A stretch of 64,000 bases of DNA from Paenibacillus graminis. GTDB lineage: Bacteria; Bacillota; Bacilli; Paenibacillales; Paenibacillaceae. The position numbers were made by a program, and so were the translations under genes. The DNA lies in NCBI RefSeq assembly GCF_000758705.1, contig NZ_CP009287.1, forward strand, positions 4,898,001 to 4,962,000, in the 5' to 3' direction. Under the pieces are notes generated by a model. The model had not been told where the DNA came from. It saw only the letters and a list, made by a program, of their open reading frames with translations, and ran no database searches. Of the stretch, positions 50,431-59,850 are shown piece after piece; position 1 is the stretch's first letter; every line of letters starts with the position of its first letter.

Positions 50431-53400
50431 CTAACTGGAGAATTTCACAATAAAAGTACTGATTTCATACGGCTTGATTTCACAGGTAACCGCCCCGCCG
50501 GGCTTCACTTCACCCACCGGCCGTTCCATCAGGTCACACTCCTGCCAGGAATGAACAGGATAATCGCTGCTGAGCGTTACGGTGCTGCGGGTGCCTGTAT
50601 ACTCATGCAGGCGGACGATAAAGCCTTCGCCGTTCTCCGCCATTTTGAGAGCGTCAACGGCAATGCTGCCGCAGTCCGTCTTAATCAGCGATTTGCCGGC
50701 ACCGGCAGAATAACCCCCTTTGACCACACGCAGCGGATTGTTCAGTGACCAGGCTTCCTGAACCGTACTTGCCGCTGCCCAGTCGCCCTTGTGGGGCAGC
50801 AGGGCATAGGTGAACCGGTGCTCCCCCTGGTCCGCCTGCCAGTCAGGCTCGGTTGCCGACTTAATTAGTGACAGCCGCATCACATGGTCCTTAATGTCAT
50901 AACCGTATTTGCAATCATTCAGCAGGCTGACGCCATAACCCCGCTCGGACAGATCTGCCCACTGATGGCCGACACTTTCGAACCGCGCATAATCCCAGCT
51001 TGTATTCCAGTGCGTCGGCCGCTTCACGTTCCCGAACTGGATGTCATAGGTAGCCTCCGTAGCCCGCACCGCTACCGGAAAAGCGGTCTTCAGCAGCTGA
51101 TGCTGCTCATGCCAATCGGCCAGCGTCTCAAAGTCAATCCGGGCGCTTCTGCTGTACACCTTGACTTTCTGAACAATGGAGGAGTCCATATATTTCCATG
51201 TGAATTCCAGCACTGCCGTAAGCGGGCCGCATTCGGTCAGCTCTACCGAGCGCAGGTCAGTGATTTCTCTCTTTTTCTCCTGATAAAACAGGTCAATATC
51301 CCAGGCATCGAACATCTTCGGTTTATCTTCAAAAACCTGAAGCACGTTGCCGTTCTCGCCTGGAGCCAGCACTTCCCTCTGTTCCCTGCGGTCATAGATG
51401 CGGCTCAGCTGCCCCGCTTCGTTCCATTCCAGCATATAAAACGGTGTCGTAAGCCGGGAATCCTGCCATTCGAACGGAATAGGACAGCCGGACGTTAAGG
51501 AGTTGCCTTCCGGTACCTCAATCTTGCCCACGGCAGAATCGGCAAAATCAGCAGAACCCGCCTGTACCGCCATGGCCGCCGCAGTTCCAGCCTTTATAAC
51601 TGTGCTGCCGAGCATCGGAACCGCCGGGACCTCGATCAGCCACTCCCCGCCAACAAGCTGGGAAGATAACTGTTGGCCGTCCGCAGTGGTCCACGCCGTG
51701 TCTTCTCCTACTGCTTCAAAAGGAATGGCCGCGAGCTCTGTCCGCTCAAAAAATGCTCCATTGAAGACAGTGTACACAGTCTCCTGCCGGGAATCAGCCC
51801 CGTCAGCTAGTCCTTCAGTCAGCTCTTTAGCCAGTCCTTCAACCGGCTCTCCAATCAGCTCTTCAGCCGGCCCATTAACCAGCCTTTCGGTCAGCCCCTC
51901 TGCCGCTGCCTCCGCCGCCGCGCTGCCGATCCGCTCCGCTTCTGCATACTCCAGTCTTGAATCCTCGTACACCTCGCGGATGGAGGAGCCGGGAATAATA
52001 TCGTGGAACTGGTTGCGAAGGATAGTCTGCCAGCCTTCCAGCAGCGGCTGCGCAGGATAGGCGCTGAAGCTGCCTTTTTCCACAGCGAGGAGAACCTGCA
52101 GCCATTCCGCTTCACGGTACAGCAGCTCCAGCTTCCGGTTCATCCGTTTGTTATAGGCCTGGCTGGTGTACGTTCCCCGGTGGTATTCCAGATACAGCTC
52201 CCCGTCCCAAGTATGAACATACTGGTCCGTGCTGCGGACCGTTTCATTCAGGCGTTCAAAATACTCATCCGCCCGCCCCGTCCGGACCGCAGGAATCCCA
52301 GGCATCTTATCAAGGCGGCGGCGCATTTCCAGCATTTCGCGGTTAACTCCCCCGCCTCCATCGCCGTATCCGTAGGAGAGCAGCAGCTCGCGGTTCAGAT
52401 TCTTATCCCGGTACTGATCCCAGATGCCCTGAACGGAGAAGGCTTCAATCAGACCGTTGTAGGTGTAATACCAAGCGCCGGAGTCTGGCCCCTCAGGTGT
52501 GGTGATAAAATGGGTCAGCACTTCGCTGCCGTCAATGCCTCTCCAGCGAAACGTATCATGGGGCATACGGTTATATTGGCTCCAGCTGATTTTGGTCGTC
52601 ATGAAGGTATCAATGCCTGATTTGCGTAAAATCTGCGGCAGCGCCCAGCTGTAGCCAAAGACATCGGGGAGCCACAAATATTTGCAGTCCGCACCGAATT
52701 CCTCCCGGAAGAACTTCGTCCCGTACAAGATCTGGCGCACCAGTGATTCCCCGCTGGTCAGATTACAGTCCGCCTCCAGCCACATCGCGCCTCCGGCTTC
52801 CCAGCGGCCCTCTTCCACCCGCTTGCGGATTTCGGCATAGATTTCCGGGTAATCCTCTTTGATGTAAGCATACAGCTGAGGCTGGGTCTGCAAAAAGATA
52901 TATTCCGGGTACTGCTTCATCAGGCGGAGCACCGTCGAGAAGGAGCGCGCCGCTTTTTCCCGCGTATGGGTAAGCCGCCACAGCCAGGCAACGTCGATAT
53001 GGGTATGGCCGATTGCGGTTACGGTTACCGGATGCTTCGACTCAAGCATTGCCAGCTGCTCCAGCAGCAATGATTCTGCCGCCTGGACGGAAACGTAAAA
53101 GCCTGCACTGCCCGGTTTCGACCAGTCCAGCTTGTTAAAAGCCCGGTTGAGCGCCATCAGCAGCCCCTGCTTCTCCGGCTGATTGTCGGCAAGCTGCTTG
53201 TAGGCGGATAGCGCAGCACGGCCTGTATAATACAAATTATCCGCCGCCTCATCCAGCCAGGCCAGCTCTGCCCGCTTGATCCGGTGCTCCTGCGGAACCG
53301 GGCGGCCTCCGCCCTCCAGCCCTGACCACAAGCGGAAGGTAAAGTCCAGCGCACGGCCCGCCGCATCCTCCTCCAGAAATACCTCCTGATGATTGGAATC

Positions 53401-53739
53401 CACCCCTTGATAAGGTTTGCCGTCAAGATACAGCAGCGACTCAAAGCCGCTGTTGTTGCCTCCGCCGGTCCGGCCGAAGTCAAAAAGTCCGACCACACGT
53501 TTCCCCTTCCACTCAGCAGGCACTTCAACAGTGCGATGCAGCCAGATGTACACATCCCGGCCGGTCCAGCAATCCCCCTGCTGAAGCCTGCTGTCTCCTT
53601 CAGGCTGCGGAGGGTACATTCCGTTCGCTCCATCCTTATCCTCTACTGCCAGCCAGTCATTCAGCTTAGCAATTTCACGGTAACGGTACCCTTCCAGCTC
53701 CCGCAGCCGCGCCCCCAGCTTCTCCTCGGTCCAAAACAT
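50431..53739 (-). CDS. Alpha-mannosidase, glycoside hydrolase family 38
   Basis: A 1102-residue GH38 enzyme. An N-terminal domain (1-235) precedes the catalytic domain, which has GHTHIDVAWLWRLTHTREKA (zinc ligands His245 and Asp249, His247 adjacent), FLQTQPQLYAYI and LWLPDVFGYSWALPQIL with the nucleophile Asp. Middle and C-terminal beta domains follow. About residues 615-650 form an odd low-complexity stretch of repeated GL/EEL-type units (EGLAKELTEGLADG). It probably hydrolyses mannosides in the cytosol. AGAGGAGG precedes the ATG. It is 50 bases after its LacI gene, with an operator between. Confidence 0.93.
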   Translation of the reverse strand: MFWTEEKLGARLRELEGYRYREIAKLNDWLAVEDKDGANGMYPPQPEGDSRLQQGDCWTGRDVYIWLHRTVEVPAEWKGKRVVGLFDFGRTGGGNNSGFESLLYLDGKPYQGVDSNHQEVFLEEDAAGRALDFTFRLWSGLEGGGRPVPQEHRIKRAELAWLDEAADNLYYTGRAALSAYKQLADNQPEKQGLLMALNRAFNKLDWSKPGSAGFYVSVQAAESLLLEQLAMLESKHPVTVTAIGHTHIDVAWLWRLTHTREKAARSFSTVLRLMKQYPEYIFLQTQPQLYAYIKEDYPEIYAEIRKRVEEGRWEAGGAMWLEADCNLTSGESLVRQILYGTKFFREEFGADCKYLWLPDVFGYSWALPQILRKSGIDTFMTTKISWSQYNRMPHDTFRWRGIDGSEVLTHFITTPEGPDSGAWYYTYNGLIEAFSVQGIWDQYRDKNLNRELLLSYGYGDGGGGVNREMLEMRRRLDKMPGIPAVRTGRADEYFERLNETVRSTDQYVHTWDGELYLEYHRGTYTSQAYNKRMNRKLELLYREAEWLQVLLAVEKGSFSAYPAQPLLEGWQTILRNQFHDIIPGSSIREVYEDSRLEYAEAERIGSAAAEAAAEGLTERLVNGPAEELIGEPVEGLAKELTEGLADGADSRQETVYTVFNGAFFERTELAAIPFEAVGEDTAWTTADGQQLSSQLVGGEWLIEVPAVPMLGSTVIKAGTAAAMAVQAGSADFADSAVGKIEVPEGNSLTSGCPIPFEWQDSRLTTPFYMLEWNEAGQLSRIYDRREQREVLAPGENGNVLQVFEDKPKMFDAWDIDLFYQEKKREITDLRSVELTECGPLTAVLEFTWKYMDSSIVQKVKVYSRSARIDFETLADWHEQHQLLKTAFPVAVRATEATYDIQFGNVKRPTHWNTSWDYARFESVGHQWADLSERGYGVSLLNDCKYGYDIKDHVMRLSLIKSATEPDWQADQGEHRFTYALLPHKGDWAAASTVQEAWSLNNPLRVVKGGYSAGAGKSLIKTDCGSIAVDALKMAENGEGFIVRLHEYTGTRSTVTLSSDYPVHSWQECDLMERPVGEVKPGGAVTCEIKPYEISTFIVKFSS

Positions 53740-53756
53740 TTGCCCTTCCTCCTCTT

Positions 53757-53770
53757 ATAACACGTGTTAT
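53757..53770. promoter_or_regulatory. LacI operator, copy 1
   Basis: ATAACACGTGTTAT, a perfect 14-bp palindrome, stands between the LacI gene and the mannosidase, directly before the mannosidase ribosome binding site. Confidence 0.85.
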
Positions 53771-53789
53771 GTTGCCGGAAAAAGCGCGG

Positions 53790-54830
53790 TTACGCGCTTT
53801 CTCCTGCCCTTAATACTGCAGGCAGCCATATTTTACCGCCCGCCTCCGATGTTGTTCCGCCTTCAATCTGCTTCAGCACCCGCCGTACCGCTTCTTCCCC
53901 CATGCCTACATAGGGTATTTCCACACAGCTTAATGCCGGAAGGCTAAGCCGGTGGCCCTGGATCGTGTTGTCCGCCGCCATCACCCGCAGCTCTTCGCCG
54001 ATCTGCAGGCCCAGCTTATGGGCGGCCCGGTATAAATCCGGGACCCCGCTGGACCAGTTCACCAGCAGCGGCGGCGGCGGCTTGCTGATATCCGCCAGCT
54101 TCAGGAGCCATTCCTCCCAGTCCACCCGCCCTTCCCGTTCAGGAAGGCGGAAGGAAAAGGGATTCATGCCCCGGCCGCTGCACCAGCGGGTATAGGCGTC
54201 CCGGCGCGTCCGCTCCGCCCAGCTCCGGATAACGCCATGATATACCTCAGCATATACCGGAGTCTGGAGCTGCGGCGTTCCCGGCCGCAGCAAATAATCC
54301 AGCGCCAGCTCCACACTGCCCTTGTAGTCGGCCAGCACAGAGCATACCCCCTCCGCCTCGGCATAGCCCTCCACGGATACGTAAGGAACCCCCGCCTCGC
54401 CAACCTTGGCGGCCCATGCTTCATCGCGGTAGCTGGTATCATCCAGCGTCACGATGCCGTCGATCTTCCGCTGGTGGTAGAGATCCACCAGCTCATCCCT
54501 GGCTTCGCCGTCCGGCCGCTGGCCCGGCGAGCAGAGCAGAATGTGATAGCCGTGCGCCTCACATTCCCGCTGCATGCCCTCCAGCAGCCGCATGAACAGC
54601 GGGTGCCGTGTGTCGCCGAACGCAGCCAGACTCATGGTGCGGCCCGTCTTCATGCTCCGCGCCTGGGCGTCCACATGGTAGTTCAGCTCGCGGATCGCTG
54701 CCAGCACATTCTCACGCGTTTCCCCGCTGACGCCGATGCCCGGTGTACCGTTCAGCACAGCAGAGACTACGCTGCGGGACACACCGGCCAGCTTGGCGAC
54801 GTCGTGGCTGGTCACTCTTTTTTTGCCCAT
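53790..54830 (-). CDS. LacI family repressor of the alpha-mannosidase
   Basis: A 346-residue LacI-family regulator. The HTH reads VTSHDVAKLAGVSRSVVSAVLNG (described as residues 5-27), the hinge region has ARSMKTGRT, and the effector domain shows LFMRLLEGMQRECEAHGYHI, YHQRKIDGIVTLDDTSY, PLLVNWSSGVPDLYRAA and MAADNTIQGHRLSLPALSCV. The ATG at 54830 has GAGGTG upstream; the longer frame to 54857 overlaps its operator. It shares the ATAACACGTGTTAT palindrome with the mannosidase promoter, giving direct evidence of autoregulation and target. Confidence 0.93.
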   Translation of the reverse strand: MGKKRVTSHDVAKLAGVSRSVVSAVLNGTPGIGVSGETRENVLAAIRELNYHVDAQARSMKTGRTMSLAAFGDTRHPLFMRLLEGMQRECEAHGYHILLCSPGQRPDGEARDELVDLYHQRKIDGIVTLDDTSYRDEAWAAKVGEAGVPYVSVEGYAEAEGVCSVLADYKGSVELALDYLLRPGTPQLQTPVYAEVYHGVIRSWAERTRRDAYTRWCSGRGMNPFSFRLPEREGRVDWEEWLLKLADISKPPPPLLVNWSSGVPDLYRAAHKLGLQIGEELRVMAADNTIQGHRLSLPALSCVEIPYVGMGEEAVRRVLKQIEGGTTSEAGGKIWLPAVLRAGESA

Positions 54831-54850
54831 ATCAGCACCTCGGCAAAAGT

Positions 54851-54864
54851 ATAACACGTGTTAT
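54851..54864. promoter_or_regulatory. LacI operator, copy 2
   Basis: ATAACACGTGTTAT, identical to the copy at 53757-53770, lies 20 bases before the LacI start codon, so the regulator should repress itself. Confidence 0.85.
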
Positions 54865-54866
54865 TT

Positions 54867-55040
54867 CTATTGTATACCCTTTTTATGGAAAGGGGCTGCA
54901 AGGGGATGGTCAAGAATTCCGGCTTCCTGAAGCTGCTGCTTGCTCTCCTCCACTTGGGCGTGGACCCCGTCGAACAGCGTCTTGGCCTCTTCCTCTTTAC
55001 CAAGGGCTTGTCCAAAGGAGACCCGTTCTTCAGCAGTCAT
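54867..55040 (-). CDS. Small acidic hypothetical protein
   Basis: A 57-residue frame begins MTAEERVSFGQALGKEEEAK, followed by TLFDGVHAQVEESKQQLQEA and a tail ending HKKGIQ. It is helical and charged with coding-like codon use, and stops three bases before the LacI operator. AGGG lies about 6 nt before the ATG, a weak ribosome site. It may be a small gene of its own, or the conserved tail of a decayed gene. Confidence 0.5.
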   Translation of the reverse strand: MTAEERVSFGQALGKEEEAKTLFDGVHAQVEESKQQLQEAGILDHPLAAPFHKKGIQ

Positions 55041-55203
55041 TGTTAGCCCTGCCGCCTCTTTCTCTTGAGGTTCTCTCCTTGGTCCCCAGCGTAAAATAGA
55101 AGGCTTAATGCCCTATCCGGCCTTTTCTACTTGTTACGGGCACCAAATCATGGGTACAATTAATTATTAGTACGTGTCATCATACAAAGGATAGGTGAAA
55201 CAA

Positions 55204-57141
55204 ATGCAGAATTTCGGATTTGCAAGAGTCGCCGCCGCATCCCCTGAACTGCGGGTTGCTGACTGCGGGTATAATGCAGCACAAATTATGGATGTGATCG
55301 GACAAGCGGATGAGAAGCAGGTAGAATATCTGGTGCTGCCGGAGCTGTCCATTACCGGCTATACCTGCGGGGATTTATTCCTGCAGCCGGTGCTGCAGGA
55401 AGCCGCACTGGCTGCCTTGCAGAAGATCGCCGCCGCTACCAAAGGGCGGAATCTGATCGTCATTGCCGGCTTGCCCGTTTCCATAAAAAGCAGGCTGTTC
55501 AACTGCGCTGCCGTATTGCAGCAAGGTACAATTCTGGGTCTTGTAGTGAAGACCTGCATCCCCGGCTACAGTGAATTCTATGAGCCCCGCTGGTTTGCCG
55601 GGGCCGAAGAGCTGGAGGTATCAGAGCTGCGGATTGGTGAAACCGCTGTGCCAATCGGCAATGATCTGATCTTCACCAGTGAAGGCGGCAGCGGAATCTC
55701 CTTCGGCGTGGAAATCTGCGAGGATCTCTGGGTTCCGGTTCCTCCGAGCAGCCTGCTCGCCCAGGCCGGAGCTGCATTGCTGTTCAATCCCTCGGCCAGC
55801 AATGAGCTGGTGGGCAAAGCGGACTACCGCCGCCAGCTCGTCTCCAGCCAATCCGCCTCCTGTGTGGCAGGTTATGTCTATGCCGGCTGTAATACCGGCG
55901 AATCGACAACGGATGTCGTGTTCGGCGGCCACTCGCTAATCGCCGAGAATGGGCAGATGCTCGCGGAATCCGAGCGCTTTACCCATGAGAGCCGCCTCAT
56001 CATCGCCGACATCGATGTGCCGAGAATCCAGTATTCCCGCACGGTGATGGGCACCTTCCGGGCCGGCAAGGGCGGCCGGAACTACCGTGAGGTGCTCTAT
56101 GCGGCACCGGGCGCCCTGCTTGAAGGACGGGAGCTGGTCCGCACCCTCGCCGTGAATCCGTTCGTTCCCGGCAACCCGCAGCAGCGGGACGACCGCTGCC
56201 GGGAGATTCTCTCCATCCAGACCTCCGGCCTGATGAAGCGCATCCGCCACATCGGCACCAAGCAGGCGGTAATCGGCATCTCCGGCGGTCTGGATTCCAC
56301 GCTGGCGCTGCTCGTCGCCGTGCGGGCGATGGAGCTGCTCGGCCGCCCGGCCAGCGATGTGCTGGCGGTCACCATGCCGGGGTTCGGCACGACGAACCGT
56401 ACCTACGACAACGCCGTCGGCCTGATCAAGGCACTTGGCGCTTCGCTCAAGGTAGTGGATATCAAAGCGGCCTGCCTGCAGCATTTCGAGGATATAGGCC
56501 ATGACAAGGATGTTCACGATCTGACCTATGAGAACGTTCAGGCCCGGGAACGAACGCAGATCCTGATGGATCTGGCCAACAAGAATGGCGGCATTGTGAT
56601 CGGCACCGGCGATCTGTCGGAGCTTGCCCTCGGATGGTGCACCTATAACGGTGACCATATGTCTATGTACGGTGTCAATTCGGGCATTCCGAAGACGCTC
56701 ATCCAATATGTCGTCGCCTGGTATGCCGATCACGAGGCCGACGAGACTGTGAATAAGCTGCTCTATGACATCATCGACACAGGAATCAGCCCTGAGCTTC
56801 TGCCGCCATCCGCCACGGGCGAGATTGTCCAGCTTACGGAGAATATACTGGGGCCTTATATAGTGCATGATTTCTTCCTGTATTACATGCTGCGGACAGG
56901 CGCTTCGCCCGCCAAAATGTTCTACCTTGCCCGGCATGCTTTTGGCGACGCCTATCCCAAAGAGCAGCTCGTGAGCTGGCTCCGGGTATTCGTCACCCGC
57001 TTTTTCACCCAGCAGTTCAAGCGCTCCTGCCTCCCGGACGGACCTAAGGTCGGAACGGTCAGCCTCTCGCCGCGCGGCGACTGGCGTATGCCGAGCGACG
57101 CTTCTGCCGCGCTTTGGCTGCGTGAGGTTGAGCAGCTGTAA
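55204..57141 (+). CDS. nadE: Glutamine-dependent NAD(+) synthetase
   Basis: A 645-residue two-domain enzyme making NAD from deamido-NAD with glutamine and ATP. The N-terminal nitrilase glutaminase domain (about 1-290) has [16 protein letters not shown] (Glu), a central Lys region and [14 protein letters not shown] (Cys). The C-terminal synthetase domain has the P-loop [15 protein letters not shown] and [21 protein letters not shown]. The ATG at 55204 has AGGTG 6 nt upstream; an in-frame GTG at 55195 overlaps that site. Monocistronic, with a terminator. Confidence 0.96.
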   Translation: MQNFGFARVAAASPELRVADCGYNAAQIMDVIGQADEKQVEYLVLPELSITGYTCGDLFLQPVLQEAALAALQKIAAATKGRNLIVIAGLPVSIKSRLFNCAAVLQQGTILGLVVKTCIPGYSEFYEPRWFAGAEELEVSELRIGETAVPIGNDLIFTSEGGSGISFGVEICEDLWVPVPPSSLLAQAGAALLFNPSASNELVGKADYRRQLVSSQSASCVAGYVYAGCNTGESTTDVVFGGHSLIAENGQMLAESERFTHESRLIIADIDVPRIQYSRTVMGTFRAGKGGRNYREVLYAAPGALLEGRELVRTLAVNPFVPGNPQQRDDRCREILSIQTSGLMKRIRHIGTKQAVIGISGGLDSTLALLVAVRAMELLGRPASDVLAVTMPGFGTTNRTYDNAVGLIKALGASLKVVDIKAACLQHFEDIGHDKDVHDLTYENVQARERTQILMDLANKNGGIVIGTGDLSELALGWCTYNGDHMSMYGVNSGIPKTLIQYVVAWYADHEADETVNKLLYDIIDTGISPELLPPSATGEIVQLTENILGPYIVHDFFLYYMLRTGASPAKMFYLARHAFGDAYPKEQLVSWLRVFVTRFFTQQFKRSCLPDGPKVGTVSLSPRGDWRMPSDASAALWLREVEQL

Positions 57142-57698
57142 GCTTCAGCTCAGCTGGAGAACTGCCTGGAAAGTATCTGAATGCTGACAGCAACGGCTGC
57201 GCCGTCCAATAAGGACAGCGCAGCCGTTTTTGATGTAGAATGCCAGGCTATGGAGATAGAATCTAGTACAAATATCCTAAGTGGACTTGGAGCTGAGGGA
57301 GGGAGTAAAGTGGAAAAAGTGAACCTAATCCAGCCCATCTGGCTCCCGAACCATCATTAGTGGGAAAAAGGTAATCCAATTCAGCCGATTCACCCCATGA
57401 TGAGTGAATTCACTTCAATTAAGTTTACTAATTCCCCCTAATGCTATCCGCGGGTGCCTTAACTGAGGATTTAGGTATACTCATTCCACTTCACTATTTT
57501 CAGCTCCGCATCTTCGAACACTTTCTGCATCAAGATTCCATCGTTACTCCTACATGCTATTTTTTTCCCCATACAGCCCGGGTGATCAATCGCTCTTGTC
57601 CAGCAAAAGTATAAAGCGGAGCGGAGGCGGCTTAGACTTCTCATCCCTGCGCCTTGTTTCTTCCTCACCCCGCCTTGCTTCTTCACTACCTGCCAACG
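57142..57698. repeat. Intergenic region with the AGTGGAAAAAG dispersed repeat
   Basis: No gene is seen. After the nadE terminator, AAGTGGAAAAAG (57308-57319), AGTGGGAAAAAGG near 57359 and ATTCCACTTCAC near 57482 mark another copy of the repeat found at 24.9 and 43.6 kb. The right part is short and featureless. Confidence 0.65.
57192..57231 (+). terminator. Terminator of nadE
   Basis: AACGGCTGCGCCGTCC and GGACAGCGCAGCCGTT pair with one mismatch around AATAA, followed by T-rich sequence, 50 bases after the stop. Confidence 0.9.
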
Positions 57699-58151
57699 CT
57701 ACCGCTGTGTTTCACGGGCGGCATAACCATAGACGTTGTTCAGTACAAGCACCTGGTCACTGCCAAGCGGAGTATGAACCGTTACCGTCTCACCGGGTTC
57801 AGCCAGAAGCAGCGCTCTGCCCATAGGTGACCAGAGGGAGATCGAAAACTCATCCAGACTGGATTCACCGGGAATCACAATACGATATGCATCTGTCAGC
57901 GTTTCCGGGCCGATCTTCAGCGAAATCCAGGAGCCGATCAGTACCACAGAGCGCGTAAGCTCATCACCGGCTCCGGCCAAAATACGCTGCACACATGCTT
58001 GATACTTCTCAATCAAAGCACGGATCTCTGCACGGTCCGCAGGCGATTCCGTTGCCGTCCGTTCCAGAATGCCATAGGTATTCTCATCGAAATATACAAG
58101 CTGGCGCACCAGTTCCTCACGCAGGGAATCTGTAATCAGACTATGGTTCAT
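57699..58151 (-). CDS. GreA/GreB family elongation factor-like protein
   Basis: A 150-residue protein whose C-terminal half has the FKBP-like GreA/GreB domain (VVLIGSWISLKI..YRIVIPGESSLDE..SPMGRALLLAEPGETVTV). The N-terminal coiled coil (NTYGILERTATESPADRAEIRALIEKY) is shorter than in GreA, and the acidic tip is less clear. It may bind RNA polymerase like Rnk or act in transcript cleavage. The ATG at 58151 is chosen over an in-frame GTG at 58163 by similarity; its ribosome site (GGCGGGTG) is weak. Confidence 0.8.
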   Translation of the reverse strand: MNHSLITDSLREELVRQLVYFDENTYGILERTATESPADRAEIRALIEKYQACVQRILAGAGDELTRSVVLIGSWISLKIGPETLTDAYRIVIPGESSLDEFSISLWSPMGRALLLAEPGETVTVHTPLGSDQVLVLNNVYGYAARETQR

Positions 58152-58329
58152 AGTAGATTTCACCCGCCTTCTTCATCCGGTCTTGCTCGAAAATCTGCAC
58201 TTGTCCTCTCATTTCGCTCATTCCTTCCATATAGTAAAATAGATCCCGCTATGGGGATCTATCTATAACATATCATCTTTTGTCAGAAATACAAGGCCAA
58301 TCCGCCTTTAGCACCGTTTGCCGCCAAGA

Positions 58330-59235
58330 TTAACGTTTACCGGCTTCTGCTCTGCTGTACATATTCAGCTCCTGCAGCCGGATCAGCACCTTGCCGAAAC
58401 GCCCCCCCTGCTGAACCGGCACCTTGCCGTCAGGATAAGTGCGGTGCACATATTCCGTAACGGTCCGGCGGGCAGCCTCATCGGCGGGCAGCTTATGATG
58501 CTTCAGGAGCATCAGTGTCTCCTTGATCGCTTCCTCGCTGGAGAGCTCGGTGCTTTTCATCTCGCGTGTGATCAGCGACTCAAACGAATATCCCTTCAGA
58601 TAGAGCAAGTGGGTTAAATAAGCCATATCCGAGCTTTTCACATGCGATTCATGCCCGTTCAGCAAAGGAAGCACCTCATTCAGCAGACTGTTCTCTCTGT
58701 CCCCTGCATTCAGGCTGATGTAGCAGTACTTGCGGGCACAGCTTAGCACACTCTCCACACTCTCCCAATCCACAACCACCGGAGACATGGACACAAAGAC
58801 CAGATCGAAAGCGCCCTTCCAGCCTTTGGCCTCAAGATCCACATGTTCGAATCGCTCGCGCACCAGCTCCACCTGTCCCGGACCGAACCTGGCGGTATTC
58901 TCCATGAACAGCTCGGATAATGGAAGGTTCGGCTCCACTGCGGTAACCTTCGCCCCTCTATCGGCAAAAGGAACCGTGAACCCGCCCGAAGCCGCACCCA
59001 CATCCAATACAGACAGTCCTTCAAAGTCGACCCCCTGGCCTTCAAGCCAGCCGATAATCCGCTCGCTTCTGCGTCTTCCCCCTTCACTGAACACTTCTTC
59101 ATTAAATGACTTCGCTTTATGGTCAAAGGTACGTGCCATGTCCATCCCCGACTGCTTGAACCTGTTGCCCGTCGCCTCCGGGTCCTCTTTCCAGGCCTTT
59201 TCCCATACATCGGCATTAAATAAATCGTTAATCAT
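58330..59235 (-). CDS. SAM-dependent methyltransferase, Rrf2-linked
   Basis: A 301-residue class I methyltransferase. Motif I is LSVLDVGAASGGFTVPFADRG (about residues 73-93, described here only by position), followed by VTAVEPNLPLSELF and FDLVFVSMSPVVVDW. The C-terminal third is helical with KGYSFESLITREMKSTELS. Substrate unknown. GGAAAGGG precedes the ATG. It lies 96 bases after the Rrf2 gene, and both genes have the same 22-base promoter element, so it is probably a target of that regulator. Confidence 0.85.
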   Translation of the reverse strand: MINDLFNADVWEKAWKEDPEATGNRFKQSGMDMARTFDHKAKSFNEEVFSEGGRRRSERIIGWLEGQGVDFEGLSVLDVGAASGGFTVPFADRGAKVTAVEPNLPLSELFMENTARFGPGQVELVRERFEHVDLEAKGWKGAFDLVFVSMSPVVVDWESVESVLSCARKYCYISLNAGDRENSLLNEVLPLLNGHESHVKSSDMAYLTHLLYLKGYSFESLITREMKSTELSSEEAIKETLMLLKHHKLPADEAARRTVTEYVHRTYPDGKVPVQQGGRFGKVLIRLQELNMYSRAEAGKR

Positions 59236-59285
59236 TTTAGCTCATCCCTTTCCAAGATCGTTAATTTCAAGCTTTTACAGATTTA

Positions 59286-59307
59286 AAAGACTATCTATAT
59301 CTATAAT
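59286..59307. promoter_or_regulatory. Shared 22-base element before the methyltransferase
   Basis: On the plus strand AAAGACT-N6-ATCTATAAT; the same two blocks with the same spacing occur at 59748-59769 before the Rrf2 gene. On the minus strand the ATTATAGAT part is a possible -10 region. Confidence 0.6.
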
Positions 59308-59331
59308 CATTCCGCAGAAAACGGCGGATGA

Positions 59332-59730
59332 TCAGTCCACCGTTATTTTTCCGGCCAGCTCGGACATCTTCTTGTTCTGTAGATACCGCTCCATCTGCCG
59401 CTCCGCTTCGACCATCTCCTGCTGAATCAGACACTTGCTGGAGTGGTTGAGCGTACAATCGAACAACGAAGCCGTGCCTTCAATGGCATGAATGATGTCC
59501 AGAAAAGAAATCTCTTCCTGCCTGCGCTTCAGCCGGTAGCCGCCGTTCGCACCGGATGCGGACTCGATGAGATCCGCCTTGACCAGCTTGGTCAGGATCT
59601 TCGACAGATACGTAGGAGATACCCCCTGCCGTTCCGCGAGCAGCTGTACACCTATTGGCTTGTTCGGTGCAGCAGATACCAGATAGAGCATTGTGTGCAG
59701 CGCATAGTTGGTTGCCTTTGAATATTTCAT
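59332..59730 (-). CDS. Rrf2 family transcriptional regulator
   Basis: A 132-residue Rrf2-family winged-helix protein. It begins MKYSKATNYALHTMLYL, has the recognition region LAERQGVSPTYLSKILTKLV, the wing SASGANGGYRLKR and DIIHAIEGTASLFDC. Two cysteines remain at about 97 and 106, not the three-cysteine Fe-S set of IscR, so the signal it senses is unclear. GAGGTG 7 nt before the ATG at 59730 sets the start. It shares a promoter element with the downstream methyltransferase, implying autoregulation. Confidence 0.9.
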   Translation of the reverse strand: MKYSKATNYALHTMLYLVSAAPNKPIGVQLLAERQGVSPTYLSKILTKLVKADLIESASGANGGYRLKRRQEEISFLDIIHAIEGTASLFDCTLNHSSKCLIQQEMVEAERQMERYLQNKKMSELAGKITVD

Positions 59731-59747
59731 CCATATCCACCTCAATC

Positions 59748-59769
59748 AAAGACTTTATTAATCTATAAT
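59748..59769. promoter_or_regulatory. Shared 22-base element before the Rrf2 gene
   Basis: Second copy of AAAGACT-N6-ATCTATAAT, 17 bases before the Rrf2 start codon, the place expected for autoregulation. Confidence 0.6.
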
Positions 59770-59784
59770 AGCGCTAAAGAACGT

Positions 59785-59837
59785 AAAAAGCAAACGAGAC
59801 TTAAACAGCTGCCCGCAGCTGAAATCCGTTTGCTTCC
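59785..59837 (-). terminator. Terminator of the rhamnosidase gene
   Basis: GAAGCAAAC and GTTTGCTT arms enclose an inner CAGCTG-CCCG-CAGCTG hairpin; on the minus strand it ends in T5. It lies 14 bases after the rhamnosidase stop. Confidence 0.8.
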
Positions 59838-59850
59838 TTCCACGTTATCC

